This document shows positions 16,070-25,870 of a stretch of 64,000 nt of DNA, piece after piece. The stretch's first letter is position 1; each line of letters starts with the position of its first letter. The notes under the pieces are model-generated. The model was not told the origin of the DNA, ran no database searches, and was given only the letters and a program-made list of their open reading frames with translations. The position numbers were made by a program, and so were the translations under genes. Origin of the DNA: Luteolibacter sp. Y139 (GTDB lineage Bacteria > Verrucomicrobiota > Verrucomicrobiia > Verrucomicrobiales > Akkermansiaceae); assembly GCF_038066715.1 (NCBI RefSeq), contig NZ_JBBUKT010000005.1:248001-312000 (forward strand). Direction: 5' to 3'.

Positions 16070-16485
16070 CGACGCGTGCCCGGCCTCGGATGTAGGTTGC
16101 GCGAGAAGGCGAGGATGTCAGGAGCGTGGACATGCGGTTCACGCCGTGTCGACAGGATGTCGACACTCCTTAAGGGCACTCTGGCGCTGCGGGCGATGTC
16201 CGTTTGGACGACCTCGGAGAGCCTTGTACGCTCCCCGGCTGGGCTGTTGCATCCCGCGCGGTTGGCGCTTCTTTGCAGTCTCCGCGGCTTTCGGGAAAAC
16301 TCCGGGAGAATATTTAGGGAACATCCGGGGGACTCGTCACACCACCTTTTCGCCGGGACCGAAACACAAAACCAAGAGCTCTCCCCGGCTGACTCCTGCG
16401 GCTGCTTCCCTACTGGACCGGATGATTTCCGGCCGGGCCGGGGCTGCGCCGTCCCTCACCAGAACCCGTTAGCGAGATTCATCGA
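16070..16485. other. Intergenic region upstream of the giant beta-strand-repeat gene
   Basis: About 415 bases without a convincing gene. It contains a family-B palindrome at 16147-16165. The promoter for the large secreted protein should lie here, but I cannot point to a clear -35/-10 pair. Confidence 0.6.
16147..16165. repeat. Palindromic repeat, family B (copy 1)
   Basis: TGTCGACAGGATGTCGACA, followed by CTCCTTAAG. Related copies at 36448, 43459 and 51757 share the GTCGAC arms and the ACCCCTTA-type tail. Confidence 0.78.
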
Positions 16486-19400
16486 ATGAAAACCCGTGCC
16501 CTGCCATTCGTCATCGTCTGTCTGTCCGCCCACTCCGCTTCCGCGGTCAATGCCATCTGGGATGGTGGTGCCGCGACGGCGGGCTGGGGACAGGCCAACA
16601 ATTGGGACCCGAACGCGATCCCGACCTTCAACAACACGCTCGATGTCTATTTCTACAAAGCGGGCACGACGACTTTCCTGACGAATTTCATCGGGGCCGG
16701 GCGGACGATCCGTTCGCTGAATTTCACGGACGATGCGGACTCGGCGGTGAGTGTGCGGCTGGTCGATGGTTCGAATGTGGCGCAGACGCTGACCTTCGAT
16801 ACCGATGCGGGGAGCGCGGCCATCACGGTGACGAGTGGCGCGACGGGAGCCCATACGATCGGCGACACGGGAACGGTCAATCTCAACGATCCGCTGCTGA
16901 TCACGCATGATGGCACGGGCACGCTGACGATCAGCCGCCCGATCATCGAGTCGGTCTCCGGGATGAGCCTGACCAAGGGTGGCACGGGCAAGCTGGTGCT
17001 GTCCGCGGCGAACACCTACACCGGCCTGACGACGATCAACGGTGGCATCCTCCAGTGCGGTGTGCTGAATGCGCTGGGCGGCAACACGCAGGGCACGGTG
17101 GTGAATCCGGGCGGAACGCTCGACATCAATGACAAGCGCTTGCCCTTCGCCGAGACGATCTCAATCGCGGGCAATGGTGCGGGCGGGATCGGTGCGCTCT
17201 ACTCGGCCACGGGCAATACGGGCGATGCGAATCACTTCGGCGGCCTGACGCTGACGGCGGATGCCTCGATCGGCGCGCCCTCCGGCGTGCGCTATGGGGT
17301 TGGCGCCAATGGCACCTCGGTGACGAGCGGTCTCTTCAAGCTGACGAAGGTGGGACTCGGCCAATTCGACCTGCGCGGGCAGGTGACGGTGGGCGATATC
17401 CTGGTGAGCGAAGGCGTTCTCCAGGCGCAGGGAGCAGCGACCTATAACACGGGCTACAATCTCACGATCAATACCGGCACGGAGTTCCGCGCCTTCGAGC
17501 TGACGAATCCCTTCGCGCGGAATATCGTGCTGAATGGCGGCAAGTTTTCCTCGACCGGTTCGCTTGCGACCGGCGACCTGGTCACCAGCCCGATCCTGAT
17601 CACCGGTGCTGGCTTGCTCGATAGCTCGGGCGATGCGACTGACAAGGTGACCTTCTCCGGAAACATCACCGAGTCCGCGCCGGGCGCGAATCTGACGATC
17701 GGCGGGACGCGCCGGGTGGTACTGACCGGCACGAATAGCTACACGGGCACGACGACGGTGAATTCCACGCTGCAGGCGTCGGGAAGCTTCACGAGCAATA
17801 TCAACGTGAGCCCGGCGGCCACGCTCGATGGCGAGGGCTCCACCACCGGCACGCTGACGCTGGGGAGTGCCTCGAACCTCCGCTTCGATCCGACGACGAC
17901 CGGTGCGGGCCAGAATTTCCGCGCGGCGGATGTGATCGTGGCTCCGTTCGAGATCGTCAATGTGATCGCGAACTCGGCTTCATCCGGGTCGGGGATCGTG
18001 GTGCTGCATGACAACAACGGCGGGCTGGATCTGAGCAATTTCATGCTGCTGAATCCCGGCCGCGCGACGTTGGCGCTGGGTGGGGCAGGCGGGAACTCCG
18101 ACCTCATCTACAATTTCCAAGCGGCCAATCTGGAGTGGCATGGCTACACGAACAGTGACTGGAGCATCGAGGACACGAACAAGAATTTCCTGAACCTGGG
18201 AACTTCGCTGCACGACGATTTCTTCACGCGGGACAACGTGGACTTCGTGAATGCAGCGACCGGGACGGTGACGCTGATCGCGAGCCTCTCGCCGGGGAAT
18301 GTGGCCTTCAAGAATACGGCGGGGAATAACCTCTCGCTGGTGCCCTTTGCCTTGGAGACCTTCGAGCCAGTCTCGATTTCAAAGACATCGACCGGTGATG
18401 TGACCATCGCCTCGTCGATCATTGGCACGGGTGGCATCTCGATGACTTCGACGGCTGGTGGCACGCTATTCCTCACCGCGAACAATACCGCGACGGGTGC
18501 GATCACGGTGGATGCAGGCACGCTGCAGATCGGCAACGGCGGCACGACGGGTAGCATCGCTGCTCCGACGGTGGCGAACAATGGCAGCGTGGTGGTGAAC
18601 CGGACGGACAATGTCACCATCGCCTCGCTCATCAGTGGCAGTGGCACTCTCACGCAGGCGGGGACCGGCACGGCGATCCTTTCGCAGGACAATACCTACA
18701 CCGGCCTCACCACGGTCAGCGCGGGCACGCTCCAGATCGGCGCCAATGGGACCACCGGCAATCTGGCGGGCAACATCCTCGACAATGCCAATGTCGAATT
18801 CAACCGCAGCAATAACTTCAGCTACGGCGGCTCCATCACCGGCAGCGGCAGTGTGACGAAGCGGGGCCTGGGCAACATGACGCTGACGGGGACGAATACC
18901 TTCGGCGGTGGTCTGAATCTCTACAATGCCATCACGACCGCGGCGGATGCGAACGTGGGCAGCGGTCCGATCACGATGGGTCCCGGCCTTGCCAATACCA
19001 ACACGCTCGCGATCGCGGGGGGCACGATCGACAATGACATCTACTTCGCGGATGCCGGCACGGGGAACAAGATCATCAATATCGCGACCGGGTTCACTGA
19101 TGCGGGGCTGAGCGGCACGATTCACCTGGATGCGAATAGTGGCGTGGCCGCGGGTGTCTCGCGGATCAGCACCGACTTCGGCACGCTGGTGATTTCCGGG
19201 AAGATGACGGGCGCGGGCACCAATGGTTATTCCAAGCGGCAGAACGGCCATGTGGTGATCACGAACAACACGAATGACTACACGGGCCCGACCCACATCG
19301 TGGATGGTGGCGCGCTGGTCGTGGATGGCCGCGTGCCCGGGAATGTCTTCTTCGGCGAATTGCCGGGGGTGGGTGGCACGGGTGCGATGAATGGCACGCT

Positions 19401-20256
19401 CGCGGGCTCCGGCACGATCGGTGGCAATGTGAAGCTGCAGGCACCGAGCAAGCTTTCGCCTGGTGGCACCAGCGCGGCCGGTGTGCTCGCTGATACCCGT
19501 GCGACGCTCACGATCAATGGCAACCTGGAAGCGGATCAGATCGGCACGGGTGCGGGCCGCATCGTGATGCAGCTGGGTGCACCGGCGGGAACGAATGACC
19601 GCGTGAATGTGGGCGGCACGCTTTCGCTCGGTGCGGGCACGATCGGGCTGAATGAATTCACGATCACGGATGCGGGTGGTCTTGCGGCCGGTGTCTACAC
19701 GCTGATCCACACGACCGGTGGCATCACCGGCACGCTGGATGCGGCGAATGTGACTGCTTCGGTGGGTGCCAGCCTGAATGGCACGCTGTCGATAAGCGGC
19801 ACGGATCTCATTCTCACGGTGGCGGGTGCCAATCCGTATGCGACGTGGACGGCTACCTTCCCGACGCTGACGAATACCGCGTTTGATTTCGACTTCGACA
19901 ACGATGGTATTGCGACGGGACTCGAGTGGGTGCTGGGTGGCAATCCGACGGTGAATGATACCGCGGCGATCGCGCCGACCTTCACGGGGAGTGCGGCGAC
20001 GGGGATCACGATGTCCTTCAAGCGCGAGGAGGATAGCATCGGTGCGGTGACCGTGACGGTAGAGTATGGGACCACGCTGGCGACCTGGCCGGGCTCGGTG
20101 GCGATCGGCGCGGCGTCCTCCGGTCCCGATGGGAATGGCGTGACGGTAAACGTGAATGCGGTGCCGGATCCGGATAACGTGACGGTGACGATCCCGGCGA
20201 GCAATGCGGGCGGTAGCGGCAGGCTCTACGCACGGCTCAAGGCGACGATGCCGTGA
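16486..20256 (+). CDS. Giant secreted protein with autotransporter-associated beta-strand repeats
   Basis: A 1256-residue Gly/Thr/Asn/Ser-rich protein with a signal peptide (about residues 1-20). The body is a long parallel beta-helix with recurrent blocks of the autotransporter-associated type: LTKGGTGKLVLSAANTYTG, VVLTGTNSYTGTTTV, AILSQDNTYTGLTTV and MTLTGTNTFGGG. It ends with a module (about residues 1125-1256) starting FDFDNDGIATGLEWVLGGNP and closing with RLYARLKATMP. The same module architecture ends the protein at 20750. There is no autotransporter beta-barrel and no PEP-CTERM-like tail. It is probably surface-exposed or secreted. A strong terminator follows at 20289. Confidence 0.88.
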   Translation: MKTRALPFVIVCLSAHSASAVNAIWDGGAATAGWGQANNWDPNAIPTFNNTLDVYFYKAGTTTFLTNFIGAGRTIRSLNFTDDADSAVSVRLVDGSNVAQTLTFDTDAGSAAITVTSGATGAHTIGDTGTVNLNDPLLITHDGTGTLTISRPIIESVSGMSLTKGGTGKLVLSAANTYTGLTTINGGILQCGVLNALGGNTQGTVVNPGGTLDINDKRLPFAETISIAGNGAGGIGALYSATGNTGDANHFGGLTLTADASIGAPSGVRYGVGANGTSVTSGLFKLTKVGLGQFDLRGQVTVGDILVSEGVLQAQGAATYNTGYNLTINTGTEFRAFELTNPFARNIVLNGGKFSSTGSLATGDLVTSPILITGAGLLDSSGDATDKVTFSGNITESAPGANLTIGGTRRVVLTGTNSYTGTTTVNSTLQASGSFTSNINVSPAATLDGEGSTTGTLTLGSASNLRFDPTTTGAGQNFRAADVIVAPFEIVNVIANSASSGSGIVVLHDNNGGLDLSNFMLLNPGRATLALGGAGGNSDLIYNFQAANLEWHGYTNSDWSIEDTNKNFLNLGTSLHDDFFTRDNVDFVNAATGTVTLIASLSPGNVAFKNTAGNNLSLVPFALETFEPVSISKTSTGDVTIASSIIGTGGISMTSTAGGTLFLTANNTATGAITVDAGTLQIGNGGTTGSIAAPTVANNGSVVVNRTDNVTIASLISGSGTLTQAGTGTAILSQDNTYTGLTTVSAGTLQIGANGTTGNLAGNILDNANVEFNRSNNFSYGGSITGSGSVTKRGLGNMTLTGTNTFGGGLNLYNAITTAADANVGSGPITMGPGLANTNTLAIAGGTIDNDIYFADAGTGNKIINIATGFTDAGLSGTIHLDANSGVAAGVSRISTDFGTLVISGKMTGAGTNGYSKRQNGHVVITNNTNDYTGPTHIVDGGALVVDGRVPGNVFFGELPGVGGTGAMNGTLAGSGTIGGNVKLQAPSKLSPGGTSAAGVLADTRATLTINGNLEADQIGTGAGRIVMQLGAPAGTNDRVNVGGTLSLGAGTIGLNEFTITDAGGLAAGVYTLIHTTGGITGTLDAANVTASVGASLNGTLSISGTDLILTVAGANPYATWTATFPTLTNTAFDFDFDNDGIATGLEWVLGGNPTVNDTAAIAPTFTGSAATGITMSFKREEDSIGAVTVTVEYGTTLATWPGSVAIGAASSGPDGNGVTVNVNAVPDPDNVTVTIPASNAGGSGRLYARLKATMP

Positions 20257-20288
20257 GGGGTTGATTTGAATTCACGCTGATCATTTTG

Positions 20289-20321
20289 GCGGGCCGCTTC
20301 TAACAGGGCGGCCCGCTTTTT
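20289..20321 (+). terminator. Rho-independent terminator
   Basis: A nine-base-pair stem (GCGGGCCGC/GCGGCCCGC) with a ten-base loop, followed by TTTTTG, 33 bases after the stop of the giant gene. The loop contains TCTAACA, the heptamer over-represented in this window. Confidence 0.85.
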
Positions 20322-20437
20322 GTATGCGGGGCGTTTTCCCACAGCAGTCCGCTGCAATGCGCACGGATGGGCGGCGCGGGGTGCAATGCAGCCGCGCGAT
20401 CACGATGCCTTCCGCTTTTCACGCGTGGGCCGGTGGC

Positions 20438-20593
20438 TCAGAGCTCGTGGTTCGGAGGATTCTCCTCCATTTGCTCGAGCTTTGCCTCTTCCGAGCGTGG
20501 GGTGCGGCTTAGATCGTGGAGGACATCGCAGCGGGGATCGTCGCAGTCGGTGTCCTTGTTCTGCTTGATGCCGGATTTCGGGTCTTCATTCAT
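20438..20593 (-). CDS. Possible small acidic protein
   Basis: A 51-residue hydrophilic frame starting MNEDPKSGIKQNKDTDCDDP. It lies alone in the 493-base gap between the two giant genes, on the opposite strand. Its composition (Asp/Glu/Lys/Asn-rich, two close cysteines, few rare codons) is more protein-like than the usual shadow frame. There is no clear ribosome-binding site. The rest of the gap 20322-20749 shows nothing else. Confidence 0.3.
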   Translation of the reverse strand: MNEDPKSGIKQNKDTDCDDPRCDVLHDLSRTPRSEEAKLEQMEENPPNHEL

Positions 20594-20749
20594 GGCGTTG
20601 GGATTCGGGTTGGATGCTTTCCTTCCTCGCAGGCGCGGTGCCAATCCGTCGTGGCGGTCGGCCCCTGCGCGATCAGGGGATTGTCCTTAACAGCGGGTGG
20701 CTTTTATCTTACACGGAGGTTCCTCAAACCCTCCTCTGTCTCCTCGCTC

Positions 20750-23700
20750 ATGAATCGCCTCCTCCCTCGGCATTCACGCACGGGCCTGCCCGCGCATCGT
20801 CTTGCCTCCCGTTTCGCTGCTGCGGCCTTGTTGCTCGGTGTGGCATCGCTTCACGCTGCGGACATTACCGCCGTGACCGGCAGCTCCAGCCCGATGGACA
20901 CGGTGCAGCCCGGGCTGGTGGTCCGGTCGCAATTCGTGATGACGGGTGTGTATCCGACTCCGGGGGATGGCCTTCCGGGATTGCCGCCCAATGATGGCTA
21001 TCTGGGGGAGATTCATTTCTCCGCCGGTGATATCGCGATTGGCGATCCGGAGGCAGATGGCCGGCTGATCCCCGTGACGGGGAATACCGCGGTCTACTCG
21101 ATCCTATTCACCCGCTACGGTGGGAATGGCGTGCAGAACTTCGCGCTGCCGGATCTCCGTGGCACGGTGCCAGTCCAGCCGGGACAGGGGAGCGGACTGA
21201 CGGCGGTGACACTCGCTGGCAAATCCGGTTCGGAGAAAGTCGCGCTGGTGGCGGAGAACCTGCCGCGCCATGGCCACACGCTGCATACGCTGCAGCTCAA
21301 TTTCACCGGTGAGGTGGCGACATCACCTTTCGAGAATCGCCAGTCTTCGCTGGGGCTGAATTTCCTGATCAATGGTGCTGGCGAGCTGCGGCTTTTCGCC
21401 GGTGACTTCGCTCCCTCCGGCTGGGCGCTTGCGCAGGGGCAGCTGCTTTCCATCGATGAGTATCCGGATCTCTACGCGGCGCTCGGCACGGCATGGGGTG
21501 GCGATGGTGTGTCCACCTTCGCGTTGCCGGACTTGCGCGGGCGGGTTCCCGTCGGTGCGGGCCAGGGTCCCGGGCTTACTTCGCGCACGCTCGGGCAGAC
21601 CTTTGGTAGCGAGACCACGGTCCTGTCGGGGCTCAATCTACCGGCTCACACGCACGGGTATGGTGGCGCATCCACCAGCTCGTCCGGAACGTCCACGCCG
21701 ATCGATACCGTGCAGCCATCGGCTGCGATTCAAATCGGTATCGTGACCTTGGGCCTGTTTCCCCAAGTGGGCCATAACGGCTACAACGGGCACACGCTCG
21801 GGGAGATCGTGATGTATGCCGGTGCGCTGCCGGCGGATGTGACGCCCGCCGATGGCCGGACGCTCCCGATCAACTCGAACAACGCGCTGCACCAAGTGGT
21901 GGGCGACGTCTATGGTGGCAATGGCCAGACCACCTTCGGCTTGCCGGATTTCCGCGGTCGCACGCCGATGGGGCGCGGCACCGGCAGTGGCCTGACGGCT
22001 CGTGCGCTGGCGGAGAAAGTGGGCGTGGAGACCCACGTGGTCACGCCGGCGGAGATGCCGGCGCACCAACACGTCATTCCCGAGACGATGGTCATTCCCA
22101 ATGCGAGCTTCGAGGCGGACTTCTATGGCAACTGGCCCGGCTACGCTTCCAATAACAACAACGGCAGGATCACCGGCTGGAGCTGGAGCGGTCAGGTGGG
22201 GATCAATCCGGTGCGTGACCCGTCGCCGAGCTATCCTTTCGCAGACAACGGCGCGATTCCCGCTGGGAGCCAAGTCGCCATCGTGCAGAGCCAGAATGGA
22301 AACGAAGGCTCGATGGTCACTACCGTGGCCGGGCTGACTCCGGGGACGCGCTACACGGTGAGCTTCCGTGCGAATGCCCGCGATTATCTGGGCAGCGTGC
22401 CGGCAGCGACCTGGTCCCTGGAATGCGGGGCGAATAGTCCGGCGAAGCCTGCGGTGCCGTTCAATGTTTCACCTCGTGTGGGTGGCACCAATCCGTACTA
22501 CCGTGTGACGGGCACCTTCATCGCCACCTCGTCGCTGCTGGACATCCGGCTGCGAAATCAGACGAGCGTGGACAGCACGGTGCTGCTGGATGACTTCAAG
22601 CTCACGGCCGAGGACTTCTCGTCGCCATGGCGCATCCGGCCGTGGAATGACGATGCGAGTTCCGGAGTCGGGACGGGGCAGTTCTTTAACACCGAATCCT
22701 GGGCTTATGCGTTGGGGACTCCCGTCGGCGGACTCGATCTGAACGGAGTGAGGGTAGGAGGGCTGCCATCGTCCAACCTGAATGCTCCGGGCAAGGTGAA
22801 GATCGAGGGGGCGGATTTCGGTGGTGTTTTCCAGTCCGGTTCGCAGTCCACCGTTCCTGGAAACTCGGGAGGAGCCAGCGGCACGATAGGAGACCAATTC
22901 GTGCGGGGGCAGAAGAACGTGACCATCACGCTGGATGGCCTCGTGACGGGCCAGGGCTACCGGGTCCAGGTCTTCGGCGCGGGATCCGCGTCTTCCGGGA
23001 GTTGCCTAGCGACGTTCTCGTCCGGAAACGATTCGATCGAAGTCGATGAAGGTCTCTACGGCGCGGCCCAAGGGATCCGCACCGAATACCTTTTCACCGC
23101 GGACGCCGCGACACGGGTGATCCGGGTGCAGTCGCACGATCCTAACAACACGTATCGTCTCTACGGCATCGCCCTCGACAAGACCGGCCCCGTGTTCTCC
23201 GTGGAGGAGGTGAATGGCGGGTCCGCGCAAGTGATCCCTTCGGGTGGGTCTTTCGACTTTGGATTCGTGGCGCTGCCCTTGCATTCCGTGACGAAGAATT
23301 TCCTGCTGCGCAACAGCGGTGCGGGGGGCCTGGTCGTGATATCCGTACTCGGGCCGTTCGGCTCACCGCTCCGCTTTTCCATGCAGCCGCAGTCATTCGA
23401 TCTGAATGGCACCCTCGCCACCGGACAGGCTGTGCCCTTCCAAGTCACCTATGATCCCGGCTCCGGCGGTCCCGCGCAGGATTTGCTGAGGTTCTATATG
23501 GGAGGCTCTCAATTCATCGATTTCACTTTGAAAGGTGACAGTGCGCTGAGCTACGCGAACTGGTCCGCGGGACAATTCCCGGGCAATCCCGGCAATGCGG
23601 CGGGCACCGCCGATCCGGATCGGGATGGCCTGCCGAACTTGCTAGAATACTCGCTCCGTGGGGACCCGAAGGCCTTCACGTCTGCTCGCCTCGGTCAGCC

Positions 23701-23959
23701 GTCCGCCCCGAATGCGGGCATGCGGAGGCTGAGCTTTCCCTATCACCCGAGCATCGTGGATGTGACGTGGACGCTGCAGTACAGCGCGAATCTCTCGGGC
23801 TGGACGGATGTGTATCGCTACCAGCGTGCGACGGGCGGGACTGCGTTGCTTCCCGGTGTGACCGGTGCGGCGAATGCGGGTGCGCAGATGATTGATGTGA
23901 ATGTGCCGGATGGGGCGCTGTTCCAAGGGAAGGGGTTTTGGCGGGTGAAGGCGGAGTAG
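20750..23959 (+). CDS. Secreted protein with three tail-collar-like domains
   Basis: A 1069-residue protein; ATG 20750 gives a signal peptide ending near ASLHAAD. The frame runs upstream to 20516 but that part looks non-coding. Three consecutive phage tail-collar (microcystin-dependent-protein-like) domains span about residues 20-200, 200-310 and 310-450, each with FALPDLRG or FGLPDFRG and an H-x-H near its end. A carbohydrate-binding-like region follows (VIPNASFEADF, about 450-630), then further beta-rich domains. The C-terminal module (DPDRDGLPNLLEYSLRGDP ... FWRVKAE) matches that of the 16486 protein. It is probably extracellular. Confidence 0.82.
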   Translation: MNRLLPRHSRTGLPAHRLASRFAAAALLLGVASLHAADITAVTGSSSPMDTVQPGLVVRSQFVMTGVYPTPGDGLPGLPPNDGYLGEIHFSAGDIAIGDPEADGRLIPVTGNTAVYSILFTRYGGNGVQNFALPDLRGTVPVQPGQGSGLTAVTLAGKSGSEKVALVAENLPRHGHTLHTLQLNFTGEVATSPFENRQSSLGLNFLINGAGELRLFAGDFAPSGWALAQGQLLSIDEYPDLYAALGTAWGGDGVSTFALPDLRGRVPVGAGQGPGLTSRTLGQTFGSETTVLSGLNLPAHTHGYGGASTSSSGTSTPIDTVQPSAAIQIGIVTLGLFPQVGHNGYNGHTLGEIVMYAGALPADVTPADGRTLPINSNNALHQVVGDVYGGNGQTTFGLPDFRGRTPMGRGTGSGLTARALAEKVGVETHVVTPAEMPAHQHVIPETMVIPNASFEADFYGNWPGYASNNNNGRITGWSWSGQVGINPVRDPSPSYPFADNGAIPAGSQVAIVQSQNGNEGSMVTTVAGLTPGTRYTVSFRANARDYLGSVPAATWSLECGANSPAKPAVPFNVSPRVGGTNPYYRVTGTFIATSSLLDIRLRNQTSVDSTVLLDDFKLTAEDFSSPWRIRPWNDDASSGVGTGQFFNTESWAYALGTPVGGLDLNGVRVGGLPSSNLNAPGKVKIEGADFGGVFQSGSQSTVPGNSGGASGTIGDQFVRGQKNVTITLDGLVTGQGYRVQVFGAGSASSGSCLATFSSGNDSIEVDEGLYGAAQGIRTEYLFTADAATRVIRVQSHDPNNTYRLYGIALDKTGPVFSVEEVNGGSAQVIPSGGSFDFGFVALPLHSVTKNFLLRNSGAGGLVVISVLGPFGSPLRFSMQPQSFDLNGTLATGQAVPFQVTYDPGSGGPAQDLLRFYMGGSQFIDFTLKGDSALSYANWSAGQFPGNPGNAAGTADPDRDGLPNLLEYSLRGDPKAFTSARLGQPSAPNAGMRRLSFPYHPSIVDVTWTLQYSANLSGWTDVYRYQRATGGTALLPGVTGAANAGAQMIDVNVPDGALFQGKGFWRVKAE

Positions 23960-24051
23960 GGATATGGCGGATAGGTGTGTCGGACTGACAATTTTCCGGA
24001 CAGGGGGAGTTCTTTGGGTAGCGCGCCGGAAGGCGGCGAGCTGTCATTGTG

Positions 24052-24336
24052 ATGAATCAATCCCTCTATGAGCGGTCGGCCAGGGTTGGCTGCTTTTCGC
24101 TCCTGTCCCTCGGGTGTCTGGTGATGTTCGCGCTGTGCTCGAGTCCGAGCGAGTATGTGCCGCTCAAGAGGAATCCCGATGGGAGTCCGGTGGTGGATGC
24201 TGCAGGGGACTATGTCACGGACGTGAGCTGGAGATCCGAGCTGGTCAATGCGATGCCGCTGATCCTGACGGTCTCGGTGAGTGCGTTTTTCCTGATTCTT
24301 GCGGTGAGGGCGGCGGTGAGGAATCTTCCTCGGTGA
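24052..24336 (+). CDS. Small membrane protein, unknown
   Basis: A 94-residue protein with two membrane segments (about residues 12-30 and 65-85) around a polar loop. The ATG at 24052 directly follows an in-frame GTG. No family is recognised. Confidence 0.58.
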   Translation: MNQSLYERSARVGCFSLLSLGCLVMFALCSSPSEYVPLKRNPDGSPVVDAAGDYVTDVSWRSELVNAMPLILTVSVSAFFLILAVRAAVRNLPR

Positions 24337-24486
24337 GCCGGAGAAGGGCGCTTCATTTGGCGATGATGGTTCGCTAGGCTGAGGCCGGAATCGTCGTATG
24401 CTGCAATTCATCCACCTCGCTGACGAAGCAGATGGCCGTTCCCGGGAGTGATGAATGGGAGTTCTCTATCTGGCACCTCTTGATTC

Positions 24487-25086
24487 ATGAATGCGCTTTT
24501 CATCGTCGCTGCGGTTTTCGTCTTTCTCTTGTGTCCGGCAGCCTTGGCCGGGAATTCCAAGGAGGTGCCGGACAGTGACTCTCCGGGTGGTGACTATGCG
24601 GCACGTGTGGAACCGCCGGCCAACGAGATCGATGACGTGGACCACCTGAGCATCTACCGGAAGGCGACGGGCGAGGTGATCGCGCGGGTGGCGCTCGGTG
24701 GCTACGCGCGCTATCCGATGGCGGCCGATTCGATGAACCTGCGGCTCTTGTGGTCGCCGGATTCGAAACACCTGGCGGTGATGGGTCGGACGACGAAACG
24801 CTCTTGGGAGGTTTCCGTCTATGCCATCGGCAAGGGTGCGACCAAGGTCAAGCTTCCCAGCGCGACGGAGAAGGCGCTGAAGTTGCTATCGGCAAAGGAG
24901 ATCGATCGTGTCTCGCGCGAGACGCCGGTGAAGTGGCTCGACAATGACAGGCTGCTGCTGCGGGCTGCGGGGGACACGACCGTCGGAGGGGAGTTGATTT
25001 GGTACGAGGTCGATGTGACTTTCTCGATGAAGGGTGGCAAGATTACCGGGGCGAAGCTCATTGAGAAAAGGTCCCGTGAGGGCTAA
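24487..25086 (+). CDS. Hypothetical secreted protein
   Basis: A 199-residue protein with a signal peptide (about residues 1-21, ending AALAG). The mature part includes LLWSPDSKHLAVMGRTTKRSWEVSVY, reminiscent of one beta-propeller blade as in WD40/TolB-like proteins, but too short for a full propeller. Function unknown. Confidence 0.65.
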   Translation: MNALFIVAAVFVFLLCPAALAGNSKEVPDSDSPGGDYAARVEPPANEIDDVDHLSIYRKATGEVIARVALGGYARYPMAADSMNLRLLWSPDSKHLAVMGRTTKRSWEVSVYAIGKGATKVKLPSATEKALKLLSAKEIDRVSRETPVKWLDNDRLLLRAAGDTTVGGELIWYEVDVTFSMKGGKITGAKLIEKRSREG

Positions 25087-25176
25087 CAGGGGAGGTATCG
25101 CGAGGATTTTTGGGAGTCGATTGCAGCGGACATCCGCAACTCTCAGACGGTGGTGGCGTTGATTCCATGGCTTGCC

Positions 25177-25776
25177 ATGAAGATGATCCGGATATCTGCT
25201 GTCTTGTCGTTGTTGTTCGCTGGCGTGCTGTGCGCTGACCCTGCGGCTGAAGTGCCGGCTGCTGAAGGCGTGCACGCGAAGGTGGATGCGCTGATGAAGG
25301 CACAGCGGGCGGATGAGGCGGTGGTCTTGCTTGAGGCGGCGCTGAAGGATCATCCCGATGATGTTGAGGCGCTCAGGAAGCTGGGATCCATTTATGCGAT
25401 GGTGCTCAGGCAGCCGGAGAAAGGTGCGCTGCTGCTGGAGAAGGGGGCCAAGACGGGGGACAAGAAGAGCCTGCAAGCCCTGGCGCTGACCCAGCTCTCG
25501 ATGCAGGACGACAAGGGGATGCTCGCGTACAAGAAGCTGTATGTGGACAATTACGAGAACCTGGGCGGAGCGCGGGTGGTGTGCTTCTACATCGCCGGGC
25601 AGGAAAGGGATGGAGGTCTCTTCAATCAGCTTCTACTAAAGACTCCCTGGGACGATATCGAGAAGGACAAGAACCTCAGCATGATGATCGCGAAAACGGC
25701 GAAGCGGCTTGTGGAGAATGACCGGGTCGAGGGAGCTGACGCTCCCGAGGGGAAGGCGGATGGTGAAGGGAAGTAG
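25177..25776 (+). CDS. Secreted TPR-like protein
   Basis: A 199-residue protein with a signal peptide (about residues 1-20) and TPR-like helices (AEAALKDHPDDVEALRKLG) in the first half of the mature part. The C-terminus is charged. ATG 25177 lies 90 bases after the preceding stop. A role in periplasmic protein-protein contact is plausible but unproven. Confidence 0.65.
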   Translation: MKMIRISAVLSLLFAGVLCADPAAEVPAAEGVHAKVDALMKAQRADEAVVLLEAALKDHPDDVEALRKLGSIYAMVLRQPEKGALLLEKGAKTGDKKSLQALALTQLSMQDDKGMLAYKKLYVDNYENLGGARVVCFYIAGQERDGGLFNQLLLKTPWDDIEKDKNLSMMIAKTAKRLVENDRVEGADAPEGKADGEGK

Positions 25777-25870
25777 CATCCGGAGCCGGGTCCAAGCCCT
25801 CGGTAACAAGGAGAGCTTGGCGCTTTGGTCTTGGTGCTAGGAAGCTGGGGTGGTATGCCAATCGGGAGGC

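Noticed and set aside
16653..20204. Long open frames on the - strand inside the giant beta-strand-repeat gene (up to 414 codons)
   Set aside because: They are antisense shadows of a repetitive high-GC gene; the sense frame has a signal peptide, repeats and a terminator.
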